DNA of 64,000 nucleotides from Labrys wisconsinensis (GTDB lineage Bacteria > Pseudomonadota > Alphaproteobacteria > Rhizobiales > Labraceae). The DNA lies in contig NZ_JAUSVX010000028.1 in NCBI RefSeq assembly GCF_030814995.1, positions 1 through 64,000 on the forward strand, given 5' to 3'. Both the position numbers and the translations under genes were made by a program. Within the stretch, counting starts at the first letter, position 1. The number at the start of each line of letters is the position of its first letter. This document shows, piece by piece, positions 35,318 through 44,500 of this stretch. A model generated the notes under the pieces. The model was not told the origin of the DNA, made no database searches, and saw only the letters and a list, made by a program, of their open reading frames with translations.

Positions 35318-37774
35318 TCAGGCGTCGCGCGGCCGCCTGGGCTTGCCCGGGCGAGGCCCCTTGCCGCCGCCGGGCTTGCCGTGGACCCCGCCTTCGTCGC
35401 GATCCCGAAACGGAGCACGTGGCTTGAACGGACGCTCGCTGCCCCCGTCGCGATCCCGGAAGGATGCGCGCGGCTTGAACGGACGGGCGCTGCCCTCGTC
35501 GCGGTCCCGGAACGAAGTCCGCGGCTTGAACGGGCGCTCGCCGCTCTCGTCGCGATCCCGGGCCGGAGCCCGCGGCTTGAACGGACGGGCGCCGCCCTCG
35601 TCACGGTCCCGGAACGAAGCTCGCGGCTTGGATGGACGCTCGCCGCCTTCGTCACGGTCGCGGAAGGACGCTCGCGGCTTGAACGGACGGGCGCTGCCCT
35701 CGTCGCGGTCCCGGAACGAAGCCCGAGGCTTGAACGGGCGCTCGCCGCCCTCGTCCCGGTCCCGGGCCGGAGCCCGCGGCTTGAACGGACGGGCGCTGCC
35801 CTCGTCGCGGTCCCGGAACGAAGCCCGAGGCTTGAACGGGCGCTCGCCGCCCTCGTCGCGGTCCCGGAACGAAGCCCGAGGCTTGAACGGGCGCTCGCCG
35901 CCCTCGTCGCGATCCCGGAAGGACGTCCGCGGCTTGAAGGGACGGGCGCCGCCCTCGTCGCGGTCCCGGAACGAAGCCCGCGGCTTGAACGGGCGCTCGC
36001 CGCCCTCGCCCTGATCCCGGGCCGAGGGACGCGGCCGGCGCGCCGGCTTTTCCTCCTCGACATCGGCAAGGCGCTGCACCAGCACCCGGCGGCCGCGGCG
36101 GTCCTCGATCAGGCTGCCGCGCATGACGCGCTCGGTCTCGCCCTCGCCGGCTTCGATGCGCAGGCCGCGGCGGCGCTCCTTGCGTGTCGTCGCGGCGGCG
36201 ACGGGCGCCTCGGCCGGCCGCTCGAACACGGGAGCATCGAACACGCATTCCGCCTCGGCGACGAGGTCGGCGCCGAGCTGATCCTGCAAGACACGCGTCT
36301 TGATCTCCTCGACCGCCCCCTCCGCCAGCTCGCCGAGCTGGAACGGGCCGTAGGACACGCGGATCAGCCGGTTGACCTCCAGGCCGATCGAGGCGAGGAC
36401 GTTCCTGACCTCGCGGTTCTTGCCTTCGCGCACGCCGAGCGTCAGCCAGGAATTGCTGCCCTGCTCCTTGTCCAGCCGGGCTTCCACCGGGCCGTACTCG
36501 ACGCCGTCCACCGTCACGCCCTTGAAGAGCTCGTCGAGCACGGACTGGTCGGTCTCGCCATGGGCGCGCACGCGGTAGCGGCGCATCCAGCCGGTCTTGG
36601 GCAGCTCCAGCAGGCGCGCCAGGCCGCCGTCGTTGGTGAGCAGCAACAGGCCCTCGGTGTTGATGTCGAGCCGGCCGACCGACATCACCCGCGGCAGGCC
36701 GGCCGGCAGGCTCTCGAACACGGTGGGGCGGCCCTCCGGATCCTTCTCGGTGGTCATCAGGCCGCGCGGCTTGTGGTAGAGCCAGAGGCGGGTGCGCTCG
36801 CGCTGCGGCAGCGGCTTGCCGTCGATGGTGATGCGGTCCTGCGCCGTGACGTTGCGGGCGGCGCTGGTCAGGACCTCGCCGTTGACGGCGACGCGGCCTT
36901 CCTCGATCCAGGTCTCGACGTCGCGGCGCGAGCCGAGGCCGGCGCGGGCCACCACCTTGGCGACGCGGTCGCCCTCATAGCCGCTCTCGGCCGGCACCGG
37001 CGCCGGCGCGTCGGCGGCTTCGGCCACGACCGGGCGCTTGCCGGGCCGGGGCGGTCGCTCGCTCCGGCCGGGCGGCCGGCGCTCGCGGCGGTCCTCGAAG
37101 CGCGGCTCGAAGGCCCGGCGCGGCCCACGCTCATCCTCGGCCACCTCGAAGCGGCTGCGGAACGGACGGCCGCGCTCGTGATCGCGGCCGGCATCCTCGT
37201 CGCGGGAATGGCCGCCGCCGCGGCGATGCTCGTCGACCGGGCGCTCGCCCGACCGGTCCTCGCGCTGGAAGGATCGGAACGGGCGATGCGGCCCCTCGCC
37301 GCCCCGCTCGATCCGCTCCATGCGCGGGCGACGGTCGTCGTCTGACGGACGGGCGGGCGCGCGGTCGCGGAAGGCGCGCCGCGGCGGCTCGCCATCCTCG
37401 CGGCTGCGGTAGGGCGGACGCGGCTTGCCGGGACGCTCCTCCTCCCGGCGGTCGCGGAAGGAGGCACGCGGCCCGGAGCGGCGCTCCTCGCCGGCCTCGT
37501 CCCGCTGACGGACGGGGCGCTGCGGCCGCGCATCGTCGGCGGCGCGAACCGTGCCCCGGCGCACCGGCCTGCCCTCGCCCGCCGCGTCGCGGTCGCGGTG
37601 GGAGGGACGCTCGTCGGCAGCCGGGCCGCGGTCGCGGTAGGAGCGGCGCGGCGGCGCATCGCCGTCGGCGCGGGGCCGGCGGAAGCTGCCGGAGGGGCGC
37701 TCGGCATCGGCCGGCGGGCGGGGCCCACGCGGGGGCTTGCGGCCGTCGCCGCCGGATCGTTTATCACTGGGCAT
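35318..37774 (-). CDS. Pseudouridine synthase RluB/RsuA family with repetitive arms
   Basis: An 818-residue protein with three parts. Residues 1-260 are an Arg/Asp/Pro-rich disordered arm. Residues about 265-500 are the enzyme: an S4 RNA-binding domain (RVAKVVARAGLGSRRDVE) and an RsuA/RluB catalytic domain with D370 in SVGRLDINTEGLLLLT. Residues about 588-790 are twelve tandem copies of a 17-residue unit, consensus DEGGERPFKPRASFRDR. Enzymes of this family convert uridines of 23S or 16S rRNA; without the arms this one would have ordinary size. Long charged arms are common in alphaproteobacterial homologues and probably bind RNA. It lies 6 bases ahead of rsmD. Confidence 0.93.
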   Translation of the reverse strand: MPSDKRSGGDGRKPPRGPRPPADAERPSGSFRRPRADGDAPPRRSYRDRGPAADERPSHRDRDAAGEGRPVRRGTVRAADDARPQRPVRQRDEAGEERRSGPRASFRDRREEERPGKPRPPYRSREDGEPPRRAFRDRAPARPSDDDRRPRMERIERGGEGPHRPFRSFQREDRSGERPVDEHRRGGGHSRDEDAGRDHERGRPFRSRFEVAEDERGPRRAFEPRFEDRRERRPPGRSERPPRPGKRPVVAEAADAPAPVPAESGYEGDRVAKVVARAGLGSRRDVETWIEEGRVAVNGEVLTSAARNVTAQDRITIDGKPLPQRERTRLWLYHKPRGLMTTEKDPEGRPTVFESLPAGLPRVMSVGRLDINTEGLLLLTNDGGLARLLELPKTGWMRRYRVRAHGETDQSVLDELFKGVTVDGVEYGPVEARLDKEQGSNSWLTLGVREGKNREVRNVLASIGLEVNRLIRVSYGPFQLGELAEGAVEEIKTRVLQDQLGADLVAEAECVFDAPVFERPAEAPVAAATTRKERRRGLRIEAGEGETERVMRGSLIEDRRGRRVLVQRLADVEEEKPARRPRPSARDQGEGGERPFKPRASFRDRDEGGARPFKPRTSFRDRDEGGERPFKPRASFRDRDEGGERPFKPRASFRDRDEGSARPFKPRAPARDRDEGGERPFKPRASFRDRDEGSARPFKPRASFRDRDEGGERPSKPRASFRDRDEGGARPFKPRAPARDRDESGERPFKPRTSFRDRDEGSARPFKPRASFRDRDGGSERPFKPRAPFRDRDEGGVHGKPGGGKGPRPGKPRRPRDA
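35399..36010 (-). repeat. Twelve 51-bp in-frame tandem repeats
   Basis: Tandem array inside the pseudouridine synthase gene. Each 51-bp unit encodes 17 residues. Variation between units is concentrated at a few positions: the GGE/GSA/GGA/SGE step, and ASF/TSF/APA before RDR. A degenerate thirteenth unit leads into the C-terminus. Neighbouring units are more alike than distant ones in places, as expected from unequal recombination or slippage, so copy number may differ between strains. Confidence 0.9.
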
Positions 37775-37810
37775 GAGAAGCTCTTAGCAGAACGGCCGGC
37801 GCGGTGCGAG

Positions 37811-38254
37811 ATGAAGCGATCGATGATGGACGTGGCGATCGAGGAGGCACGCGCGGCCGCCGGTCGCGGGGAGGTACCCGTCGGCGCGGTCGCCGTCAAG
37901 GACGGCATGGTGCTGGCGCGGGCCGGCAACCGCACGCTGGAGCTGGCCGATCCCACCGCCCATGCCGAGATGCTGGCGATCCGGGCGGCCTGCGCCGCGC
38001 TGGGATCGCAGCGCCTTCCCGGCGTCGACCTCTACGTGACGCTGGAGCCCTGCCCGATGTGCGCGGCGGCGATCTCCTTCGCGCGCATCCGGCGGCTCTA
38101 TTTCGGCGCGGCCGACGAGAAGGGCGGCGCCGTGGAGAACGGCGTGCGCTTCTACGCCTCGCCCACCTGCCACCACCGCCCCGAGGTCTATTCCGGCATC
38201 GGCGAGACCGAGGCGGCGGCGCTGCTCAGGGATTTCTTCCGGGACCGGCGCTGA
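37811..38254 (+). CDS. tadA: tRNA-specific adenosine deaminase
   Basis: A 147-residue zinc deaminase that converts adenosine 34 of tRNA-Arg(ACG) to inosine. The catalytic motif is TAHAEMLAI (His and Glu) and the zinc cysteines are in LEPCPMCAA. Length is near the usual 150-165. Start at 37811 is likely; ATG 37823 is a possible alternative. It is divergent from the pseudouridine synthase gene and its 3' end overlaps the convergent EAL-protein gene by 29 bases. Confidence 0.94.
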   Translation: MKRSMMDVAIEEARAAAGRGEVPVGAVAVKDGMVLARAGNRTLELADPTAHAEMLAIRAACAALGSQRLPGVDLYVTLEPCPMCAAAISFARIRRLYFGAADEKGGAVENGVRFYASPTCHHRPEVYSGIGETEAAALLRDFFRDRR

Positions 38255-39848
38255 CCGGCGCGGACGCCGGCAGCCCGGTGCGCTCCTGCGCCGTCACGCG
38301 CCGCGCCAGCAGGCGCCAGGCGGAGGGCCGCGGCGGCTCGGCGGCCGGCGGGTCCGCCGCCTTCTCGCGGAAGCGGTCGATCGCCCGGTAGAGCGCGGCC
38401 TCGCCCAGGGTGCGCGGTCCGGGATCGGGCGGGGCCGCATCCGGCGGCTTCGGCTCCTCCGCCGCGAGGTCGGCGCGCACAGGGCGTGGCGGGGCGAAGA
38501 CGTCGCCCTGGCCGAGCCTGAGGTCGAAATCGAGCAGGTCGACCACCGTGGCCTCGCTGTCGACGCCGTCGGCGATCAGCTCCAGGCCGTGCCGGGCGAG
38601 CAGGCCGGCCAGATCCTCGACGCGGATGCCGAGGCCGGCTTCCGCCTGCGCCAGCAGCGCGGCGGCCGGCACCTTGACGAAGCGGATGCCCCGCTCGGCC
38701 AGGGCCTGCGGGTCGAAGCGCAGGTCGTGCGTCTCGTCCATCGACAGGCGATAGCCAACGGCGGCGAGCCCGCGCAGCCGGGCCGCCTGCGTCTCGTCGA
38801 GCGCCTCGAAGGCGGACTGGCCGAGCTCGAAGACGAGCTGCGGCACGAGCTCGGGCGCCGACCGGGCGAAGGCGGCGGCCTCGTCGAGGAACGGCCTGTC
38901 CGTCAGCGAGCGCGGCGACAGGTTGACCACCAGCGCCAGCTCGCGATTGCGGCTGGCGAGGCGGCGGACGATCTGGCGGCCATGCAGGAACTGGTGGCGA
39001 TCGAAGGCGCCGGCGCGCCCGAGCGCCTCGAGGGCCGGCATGAACTCCGGCTGGGCCAGGAGGCGGCCGTCGGCGAGCCGGATCCGTGGCAGGGCCTCGT
39101 AGAGGCGCGGCTTGCGCTGCGGCAAGGTCACCACCGGCTGGAGATGCGCCTCGATGCGCCCGGCCTCGACCGCCTCGGCCAGCGCGCGGAGGAAGGCCGG
39201 GTCGACGGGCTCCGGCTCCTCGGGCTCCACCGTCTCGAGATCCGGCTCTTCCAACTGCTGTCGGGGTGCGGACGGTTGCGGCGCTGGCGCAAGCCGCGCC
39301 GGCGCAAACACGGGCGGCGCCGGCACGACCGGCCGCGGTGGCGGCGCGAACACCGGCGGGTCCGGGATCGCCGGACGCGGCGTGGACGCGGCGGGCTCCG
39401 GCGCCTCCGCATCCGGCTGGGCGGGGGCGAAGCGCTCGACGGCGCGCGTCATCAGCTCGGCCAGGGTGCCGAGCCGCGTCTCCTGCACCGCCTGGCTCTC
39501 GGCGAGGTCCTTGACCAGGGCGCCGAGGGCGGCGATCTCCTCGGCCGAGGGGCCGGCGCCGCGCGACACCGCGAGCTCCAGCACCTTGAGGCGGGCCTCC
39601 ACCTGCTCCAGCCGCCGGCGCATCACGCCGTGGCTGGCATGGTCGGCCTTCGCCATGACCGTCTGGACCAGGCGCCGGTCGCGCGCGGCGACCGCCTGGC
39701 GCGTCACCATCGCCAGGGAAAACAGGCCGATGCCGATCGCCGCCGCCAGCCAGGCCGGCGTCTGCCCCCCGGCGAACAGCCCCGCCGCGATGCCCATGGC
39801 GATGAGCGCCATGCACAGCGGGAGGAGGAGGGAGGCGAGGCGCGACAT
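38226..39848 (-). CDS. Membrane protein with degenerate EAL domain
   Basis: A 540-residue protein. Two hydrophobic segments occupy residues 5-47, a coiled-coil-like stretch 55-135, a Pro/Ala-rich linker about 145-215, and an EAL-type domain about 220-465. The domain keeps E251-A-L, N309 (VVNLSP), E341 (VFELGQ) and K392, but DDFGTG is reduced to MDETHD (D371, E372) and AEGVE to ADGVD. Loss of these metal-binding positions suggests weak or no c-di-GMP hydrolysis; it may bind the nucleotide or a protein partner. It converges on tadA with a 29-base overlap. Confidence 0.8.
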   Translation of the reverse strand: MSRLASLLLPLCMALIAMGIAAGLFAGGQTPAWLAAAIGIGLFSLAMVTRQAVAARDRRLVQTVMAKADHASHGVMRRRLEQVEARLKVLELAVSRGAGPSAEEIAALGALVKDLAESQAVQETRLGTLAELMTRAVERFAPAQPDAEAPEPAASTPRPAIPDPPVFAPPPRPVVPAPPVFAPARLAPAPQPSAPRQQLEEPDLETVEPEEPEPVDPAFLRALAEAVEAGRIEAHLQPVVTLPQRKPRLYEALPRIRLADGRLLAQPEFMPALEALGRAGAFDRHQFLHGRQIVRRLASRNRELALVVNLSPRSLTDRPFLDEAAAFARSAPELVPQLVFELGQSAFEALDETQAARLRGLAAVGYRLSMDETHDLRFDPQALAERGIRFVKVPAAALLAQAEAGLGIRVEDLAGLLARHGLELIADGVDSEATVVDLLDFDLRLGQGDVFAPPRPVRADLAAEEPKPPDAAPPDPGPRTLGEAALYRAIDRFREKAADPPAAEPPRPSAWRLLARRVTAQERTGLPASAPVSAGPGRNP

Positions 39849-40048
39849 CGAGGCTCCGGAGGCCGCATGGCGCGGCGATGCATGGTCGCCGAATCATGCC
39901 GACTGACCGGATGATTCGCACGGGCGGCACGCCAGAGCGACCGCCGTCGGCGGCTTTTCCGCTGGAATGGATGTGGAGAGCCGGCCATGGCGCTTCAACC
40001 CGGCGGCCTCCGGCACTATCCCTTGCTGCAGGGACAGAGGCACGAGAG

Positions 40049-40678
40049 ATGCAGTCGCTGACGCCGCTCCTGACCATCGCCGGCCTGTGGACCGTCGCCG
40101 CGGTGACGCCGGGCCCGAACTTCCTCCTGACGATCCGCCTTGCCGCCGCCCGGTCCCGCGCCGCCGGCCTGGCGGCGGTCGCCGGCATCGGCGTGGCCAC
40201 GGCGGTCTGGGGCCTGGCCGGGCTTCTGGGCGTGCACGCCCTCTTCGCCGCAGCCCCGTGGCTCTACTGGGCCTTGAAGACGGCGGGCGCGGCCTATCTC
40301 GTCGTCCTCGGCCTCACGATGCTGGCGAACAGCCGGCGCCGGGACGTGGCTCCCGCCGCGGCGCAGCCGGCGCGCGGCGTCCGCGCCAGTGCCGCCTTCC
40401 GGCTGGGCCTCGTCACCAGCCTGGCCAATCCCAAGTCGGCCCTGTCGGTGGCCAGCATGTTCACGGCAGCGCTGCCCGCGCAGCCCTCGATGCTGCTTGG
40501 GGCCTGCGCCATCGTCCTGATGGTGGCGATCTCGACGCTGTGGTACGCCGGCCTCGCCTATGTCTTCACGCTGGGCGTGATGACCGCCGGCTATGCCAGG
40601 CTGCGCCACTGGCTCGACCGGGCAGCCGGCGCGCTGTTCGTGGCGCTGGGGATGCGGCTCGCGCTCGACCGGGCCTGA
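40049..40678 (+). CDS. LysE/RhtB-family exporter
   Basis: A 209-residue inner-membrane protein with six hydrophobic segments. The N-terminal TPGPNFLLT element and the central LVTSLANPKSALSVASMF segment are typical of the RhtB/LysE family of amino-acid and metabolite exporters. The start at 40049 has GAGG ahead of it. Divergent from the EAL-protein gene and followed 50 bases later by a nucleotidyltransferase gene. The exported compound is unknown. Confidence 0.85.
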   Translation: MQSLTPLLTIAGLWTVAAVTPGPNFLLTIRLAAARSRAAGLAAVAGIGVATAVWGLAGLLGVHALFAAAPWLYWALKTAGAAYLVVLGLTMLANSRRRDVAPAAAQPARGVRASAAFRLGLVTSLANPKSALSVASMFTAALPAQPSMLLGACAIVLMVAISTLWYAGLAYVFTLGVMTAGYARLRHWLDRAAGALFVALGMRLALDRA

Positions 40679-40728
40679 GCGGCCTCGGCCTGGCTCTACG
40701 AGCGTGCACGGAGGCTGGAGCGCAACCC

Positions 40729-41580
40729 ATGCCCGACCCGATCCTGGCCCCTCTCGTGCAGGCCCTGTCGGACGTCGACGGCCTCGTCGCCGTCGCGCTC
40801 GGAGGGTCGCGGGCGCGGGGAACGGCGCGGCCGGACTCCGACTACGACATCGGCCTCTACTACGATGCCGCGGCGCCGCTCGACACGGCCCGGCTGCTGG
40901 CAGCGGTCCGGCCGCTGGTCGATGCTCCCACGGCAGCGGCCGTGACGCCGCTGGGGGAATGGGGCCCCTGGATCAACGGCGGGGCCTGGCTCGCCATGTC
41001 CGGGCACAAGGTCGATCTGCTCTATCGCGACCTCGATCAGGTCGGCGCCGTGATCGCCGACTGCCGGGACGGACGGATCGCCATGCACTACCAGCCCGGC
41101 CATCCCCACGGGTTCTGTTCCGCCATCTGGATGGGCGAGGCCGCGTTGTGCCGGCCGCTCTTCGATCCCAGGGGCCGGATCGCCGCTCTCAAGGCGCTGA
41201 CGTCGCCCTATCCCGACGCCCTGCGGCAAGCCTTGATCGCCCGGTTCCACTGGGAGGTCCGTTTCAGCATCGACAATGCCGAGACCGCGCTTGCCCGCGA
41301 GGAGCGGACTCACATTGCCGGCTGCGCCTATCGGGCGCTGTCCTGCCTGGCCCAGGTGCTGTTTGCCGTGAACGGCCGCTACCTCATCAACGAAAAGGGC
41401 GCGTTTGCCGAAGCCGCGACCCTGCCCGCCACGATCGCAGGCGCCGCTGCAGCCGGCGCCGAGGTCTGGGGGGCCATCGGCACGCGCGACTTCGGCTCGG
41501 CGATCCGGCGCCTGCGGACACTGGCGGAGGGGCTCGATGCCCTCGTGGCGTCCTCGGCCGAGCCGCCGCCGGCGGCTTGA
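40729..41580 (+). CDS. Nucleotidyltransferase-domain protein
   Basis: A 283-residue protein with a minimal nucleotidyltransferase fold at the N-terminus: GGSRARGTARPDSDYDIGLY near 25-44 gives the G-S and the D-x-D metal pair (D37/D39 region) and a third acid is likely in KVDLLYRD. The C-terminal half is helical (CAYRALSCLAQVLFAVNGR), resembling aminoglycoside-adenylyltransferase-like or DUF4037-like partners. The target (small molecule, tRNA or protein) cannot be assigned. It is not a clear antitoxin such as MNT, because no HEPN partner is adjacent. Confidence 0.75.
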   Translation: MPDPILAPLVQALSDVDGLVAVALGGSRARGTARPDSDYDIGLYYDAAAPLDTARLLAAVRPLVDAPTAAAVTPLGEWGPWINGGAWLAMSGHKVDLLYRDLDQVGAVIADCRDGRIAMHYQPGHPHGFCSAIWMGEAALCRPLFDPRGRIAALKALTSPYPDALRQALIARFHWEVRFSIDNAETALAREERTHIAGCAYRALSCLAQVLFAVNGRYLINEKGAFAEAATLPATIAGAAAAGAEVWGAIGTRDFGSAIRRLRTLAEGLDALVASSAEPPPAA

Positions 41581-41655
41581 GATCGCACCACGGTTCTCGC
41601 ATCGACAGGCCGGCACGCCCTGGCCCTCCGCCTCCAGGCACGCTATCTCGATACC

Positions 41656-42261
41656 ATGCCCGACAAGCCCCGCGACCTCCCCGTCCTGTCCTTCCCCTCG
41701 GCGCAAGCCTGGGAGGCCTGGCTGGCGGAGCGGCCGGCAGATGCGAAGGGCGTCTGGCTGCGGCTGGCGAAGAAGGGCTCGGGGATCGCCGGCCCGTCCA
41801 AGCAGGAAGCCATCGACGGCGCGCTCTGCCACGGCTGGATCGACGGGCAGATCGACCGCGGCGACGCGACGAGCTGGCTCACCCGCTTCACGCCGCGCAA
41901 GGCGGGAAGCCGCTGGTCCGAAAACAATCGCTCCCGGGCGCTCGCGCTGATCGCCGAGGGGAGGATGCAGGCGGCGGGCTTCGGGGAAATCGAGCGGGCC
42001 AAGGCGGACGGGCGCTGGGACGCGGCCTATGCCTCGCAGGGCCGGATCACGGTGCCGGACGATCTCCAGGCCGCCCTCGACGCCGACGAGGCGGCGAGTC
42101 GCTTCTTCGCCGGGCTCGACAGCGCCAACCGTTACGCCGTCCTCTATCGCATCCACCACGCCCGGACGCCGCAGGCCCGCGCCCGGCAGATCGAGACCTC
42201 GGTCGCCATGCTCGCCCGCGGCGAGACCTTCCATCCCCGCAGGGGCAAGCCGAAGGCCTGA
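41656..42261 (+). CDS. YdeI/OmpD-associated family protein
   Basis: A 201-residue cytoplasmic protein. The KGVWLRLAKKGSG and EAIDGALCHGWIDGQ segments near 31-60 and RFTPRKAGSRWSENN near 76-90 are typical of the YdeI/DUF1801-like group of uncharacterised proteins, often called bacteriocin-protection proteins in databases. No enzymatic motif is visible. It follows the nucleotidyltransferase by 75 bases and converges on an MFS gene, leaving 7 bases. Confidence 0.8.
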   Translation: MPDKPRDLPVLSFPSAQAWEAWLAERPADAKGVWLRLAKKGSGIAGPSKQEAIDGALCHGWIDGQIDRGDATSWLTRFTPRKAGSRWSENNRSRALALIAEGRMQAAGFGEIERAKADGRWDAAYASQGRITVPDDLQAALDADEAASRFFAGLDSANRYAVLYRIHHARTPQARARQIETSVAMLARGETFHPRRGKPKA

Positions 42262-42268
42262 GCCCGCG

Positions 42269-43468
42269 CTATGTCGGACGGTCCTCCCGCTTCATCGCCA
42301 GCACGAGCGTGACGGCCAGGCTGGCGGCCGTGGCGACGGCGCCGAACAGGAAGGGCGTCGCCTCGGTGAACCGGCCGGCGATCAGGCCGGCGGCCGGCCC
42401 GGTGATGCCGAGCGCGACGTCGAGGAACATGGAGTAGAGCCCGAGGGCCGAGCCGCGATTGGCCGCCGGCACCCGCGCCACCGCCACGACGCCGATGGCG
42501 GGGAAGACCAGGCTGAAGCCGAAGCCGGTCAGCCCGGCGCCGACCAGGGCCAGCGGCGGGCTGCCGGCGCACCACAGCACCAGCAGGCCGGCCGTCTGCA
42601 AGACCAGCGAGACGATGGCGACGGGGAAGCCGCCATGGCGGTTGATGGTATCGGCGAACAGCAGGCGGCAGGCGATGAAGGCGAGGCCGAACACGCTGAG
42701 GGCGAAGGCGGCCCCGGTCCAGTGCTGCGCGGCGTAGTACAGGGTGACGAAGGTGGTGATGGTGCCGAAGCCGATGGTGGACAGGGCGAGCGCCGCACCG
42801 TGCGGCAGGATCCGGCGGAAGACGTGGCCGATGCCGAGCCGCGCCTCGCCGCGGCGTATCGGCGGCGCCGGCTTGGGCCAGGCGATGGCGAGGCCGGCCG
42901 CCGCCAGCAGCATGACGCTCACGCCGATGGCGCCGAAGCCGAGCCAGCCGGCGAGCATGACGCCGGCCGGCGCCCCCGCAGCCAGCGCGCCATAGGTCGA
43001 GACGCCGTTCCAGGCGATGATGCGCGCGGTGTATTCCGGCCCGACCCGGCCGATGGCCCAGGCGATGGCGCCGGTGCCGATCAGGCTCTCGCCGATGCCG
43101 AGCGCCAGGCGGCTGGCGAAGATCAGGCCGAGCGCCCCGGCGGGCTCCAGCAGCGCCGAGGCCGCGAGCAGCGCGCCGCTGGCGAAGCAGGCGACGAGGC
43201 CGGCGAGGACGGTGAGCTTCGGTCCGCGCGTGTCGGCGATCTGGCCGACTCGGGCGCGGGTCAGCACGGTGGCGATGTACTGGATGCTGACGGCGAGGCC
43301 CGCCACCACCGTGCCGTAGCCGAGATCGGCGTGCACATGGATCGGCAGCGCCGCCAGCGGCAGGCCGATCGTGAGATAGCCGACGAAGGTGATGAAGACG
43401 GTGGCGACGATCTGGGCGTTGCCGCTGCGGCCGTCCCGGGCGGACAACGGAGCGGCGGCATGGTTCAC
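42269..43468 (-). CDS. MFS transporter, YfcJ/YhhS-like
   Basis: A 399-residue, 12-segment major facilitator. VFITFVGYLTIGLPLAALPI begins the first helix and the loop 2-3 motif is RVGQIADTRGPKL near 75-87. A GTG at 43468 (VNHAAAPLSARDG) is chosen as start, since it gives the usual family length; longer in-frame extensions up to 43648 are Arg/Pro-rich and look untranslated. Homologues in E. coli are linked to arabinose or drug efflux; the substrate here is not known. The gene lies in tail-to-tail orientation to the YdeI-like gene. Confidence 0.82.
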   Translation of the reverse strand: MNHAAAPLSARDGRSGNAQIVATVFITFVGYLTIGLPLAALPIHVHADLGYGTVVAGLAVSIQYIATVLTRARVGQIADTRGPKLTVLAGLVACFASGALLAASALLEPAGALGLIFASRLALGIGESLIGTGAIAWAIGRVGPEYTARIIAWNGVSTYGALAAGAPAGVMLAGWLGFGAIGVSVMLLAAAGLAIAWPKPAPPIRRGEARLGIGHVFRRILPHGAALALSTIGFGTITTFVTLYYAAQHWTGAAFALSVFGLAFIACRLLFADTINRHGGFPVAIVSLVLQTAGLLVLWCAGSPPLALVGAGLTGFGFSLVFPAIGVVAVARVPAANRGSALGLYSMFLDVALGITGPAAGLIAGRFTEATPFLFGAVATAASLAVTLVLAMKREDRPT

Positions 43469-43584
43469 GGACACGGCAGGGACCTGGCGGGCGACGGGCG
43501 CGATCGGGGAAGGGCGGCGCGCAAACGATAACGGGTGGCCGGCCGCAAGCCAACCGCCCGCTGCCCTCGTGGCACGCAGGGCAC

Positions 43585-44376
43585 CTATTCGTAAAACTCG
43601 GGTGCGCGGCGCACGTCCCGCTGGGCTTCGAGGTCGTGGTGCAGCCACACGGTCGCGCCGCGCTCCCGCTCCAGCGCCTTGGCCGCCGCGATCGAGCGCC
43701 GGGTCGCCTCGACGTCGACATCGGATTGCCGCGGCACGCCCTCGGCGTAGTCCCGCGCGGAGTAGGACACGTCGCCGGCCAGCAGGATCGGGCCGCTGCG
43801 CGCCAGGGTGACGAGCAGGCCCTGGTGGCCCGGCGTATGGCCGGGCAGCGGCGTCATCACCACGCTGCCGTCGCCGAAGACGTCATGCTCGCCGGCGACC
43901 GGCCGGATCCGGCTCCGGTCGAGCGCGGCATAGGCCTGCGGGATATAGGTGAGCTCTTCCGCCGCCGGACCGAAGGCGGCATCGACTTCGACCTCTTGCA
44001 CGAGGACGGTCGCGGCGGGGAACAGGCCGAGATTGCCGACGTGGTCGATATGGAGATGGGAGAGCCCGACCAGCGGGACGGCCGCCGGGTCGACGCCGAT
44101 CCCGGCGAGCTGGCCGGCGAGCGTCCTCGGCACGCGAAAGGTGATCGCGTCGATGATCCGCCGGCCGTCGACGAGCCCGGCGATGGCATCGTCGATGCCG
44201 GTGTCCCACAGCAGCATGCCGCGGGGATGGACGACGAGGTAGCTAAGCACGCTCATCGCCTTGCGCAGGCCGGGGCCGGCCGTGGGGCTGAAGATCGCGT
44301 AGTCAGCGCAGTCGATCAGGCCGGTGTCGAGAACATAGAGGCGGATTGCGTCCGCCGGCGCGCTGTCCTGTGCCAT
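43585..44376 (-). CDS. Metallo-beta-lactamase fold hydrolase, AHL lactonase-like
   Basis: A 263-residue MBL protein. The dinuclear zinc motif is SHLHIDHVGN near 108-117 (HxHxDH), with further ligands likely in LPGHTPGHQG and LAGDVSY near 190-210. N-acyl-homoserine lactonases of the AttM/AiiB kind share the HxHxDH plus these elements and this length. The start at 44376 is supported by GGAGG upstream. The gene is divergent from a LysR regulator 124 bases away, which is likely to control it. Lactonase activity is inference; other small esters or lactones are possible. Confidence 0.8.
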   Translation of the reverse strand: MAQDSAPADAIRLYVLDTGLIDCADYAIFSPTAGPGLRKAMSVLSYLVVHPRGMLLWDTGIDDAIAGLVDGRRIIDAITFRVPRTLAGQLAGIGVDPAAVPLVGLSHLHIDHVGNLGLFPAATVLVQEVEVDAAFGPAAEELTYIPQAYAALDRSRIRPVAGEHDVFGDGSVVMTPLPGHTPGHQGLLVTLARSGPILLAGDVSYSARDYAEGVPRQSDVDVEATRRSIAAAKALERERGATVWLHHDLEAQRDVRRAPEFYE

Positions 44377-44500
44377 GGCAGGCCTCCGGGTCGAGGGTCG
44401 AGACACCGACCGCATCGGCGATGTCCCGCCCTACCTATTGCGGACGTCTCGGCATGATTAGCTTGATGCCTGTCACTTCTTTTTTTCCCGGAAGACCGCA

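Noticed and set aside
35399-36010. CRISPR array
   Set aside because: Repeats are contiguous, 51 bp, in frame and without unique spacers; they are protein-coding.
34715-37345. 876-codon plus-strand frame with periodic RLERTGAALVAVPERSP
   Set aside because: The period is only the antisense reading of the 51-bp repeats in the pseudouridine synthase gene.
40729-41580. MNT-type antitoxin of a HEPN-MNT pair
   Set aside because: The protein is too long and no HEPN gene adjoins it; neighbours are a LysE exporter and a YdeI-like protein.
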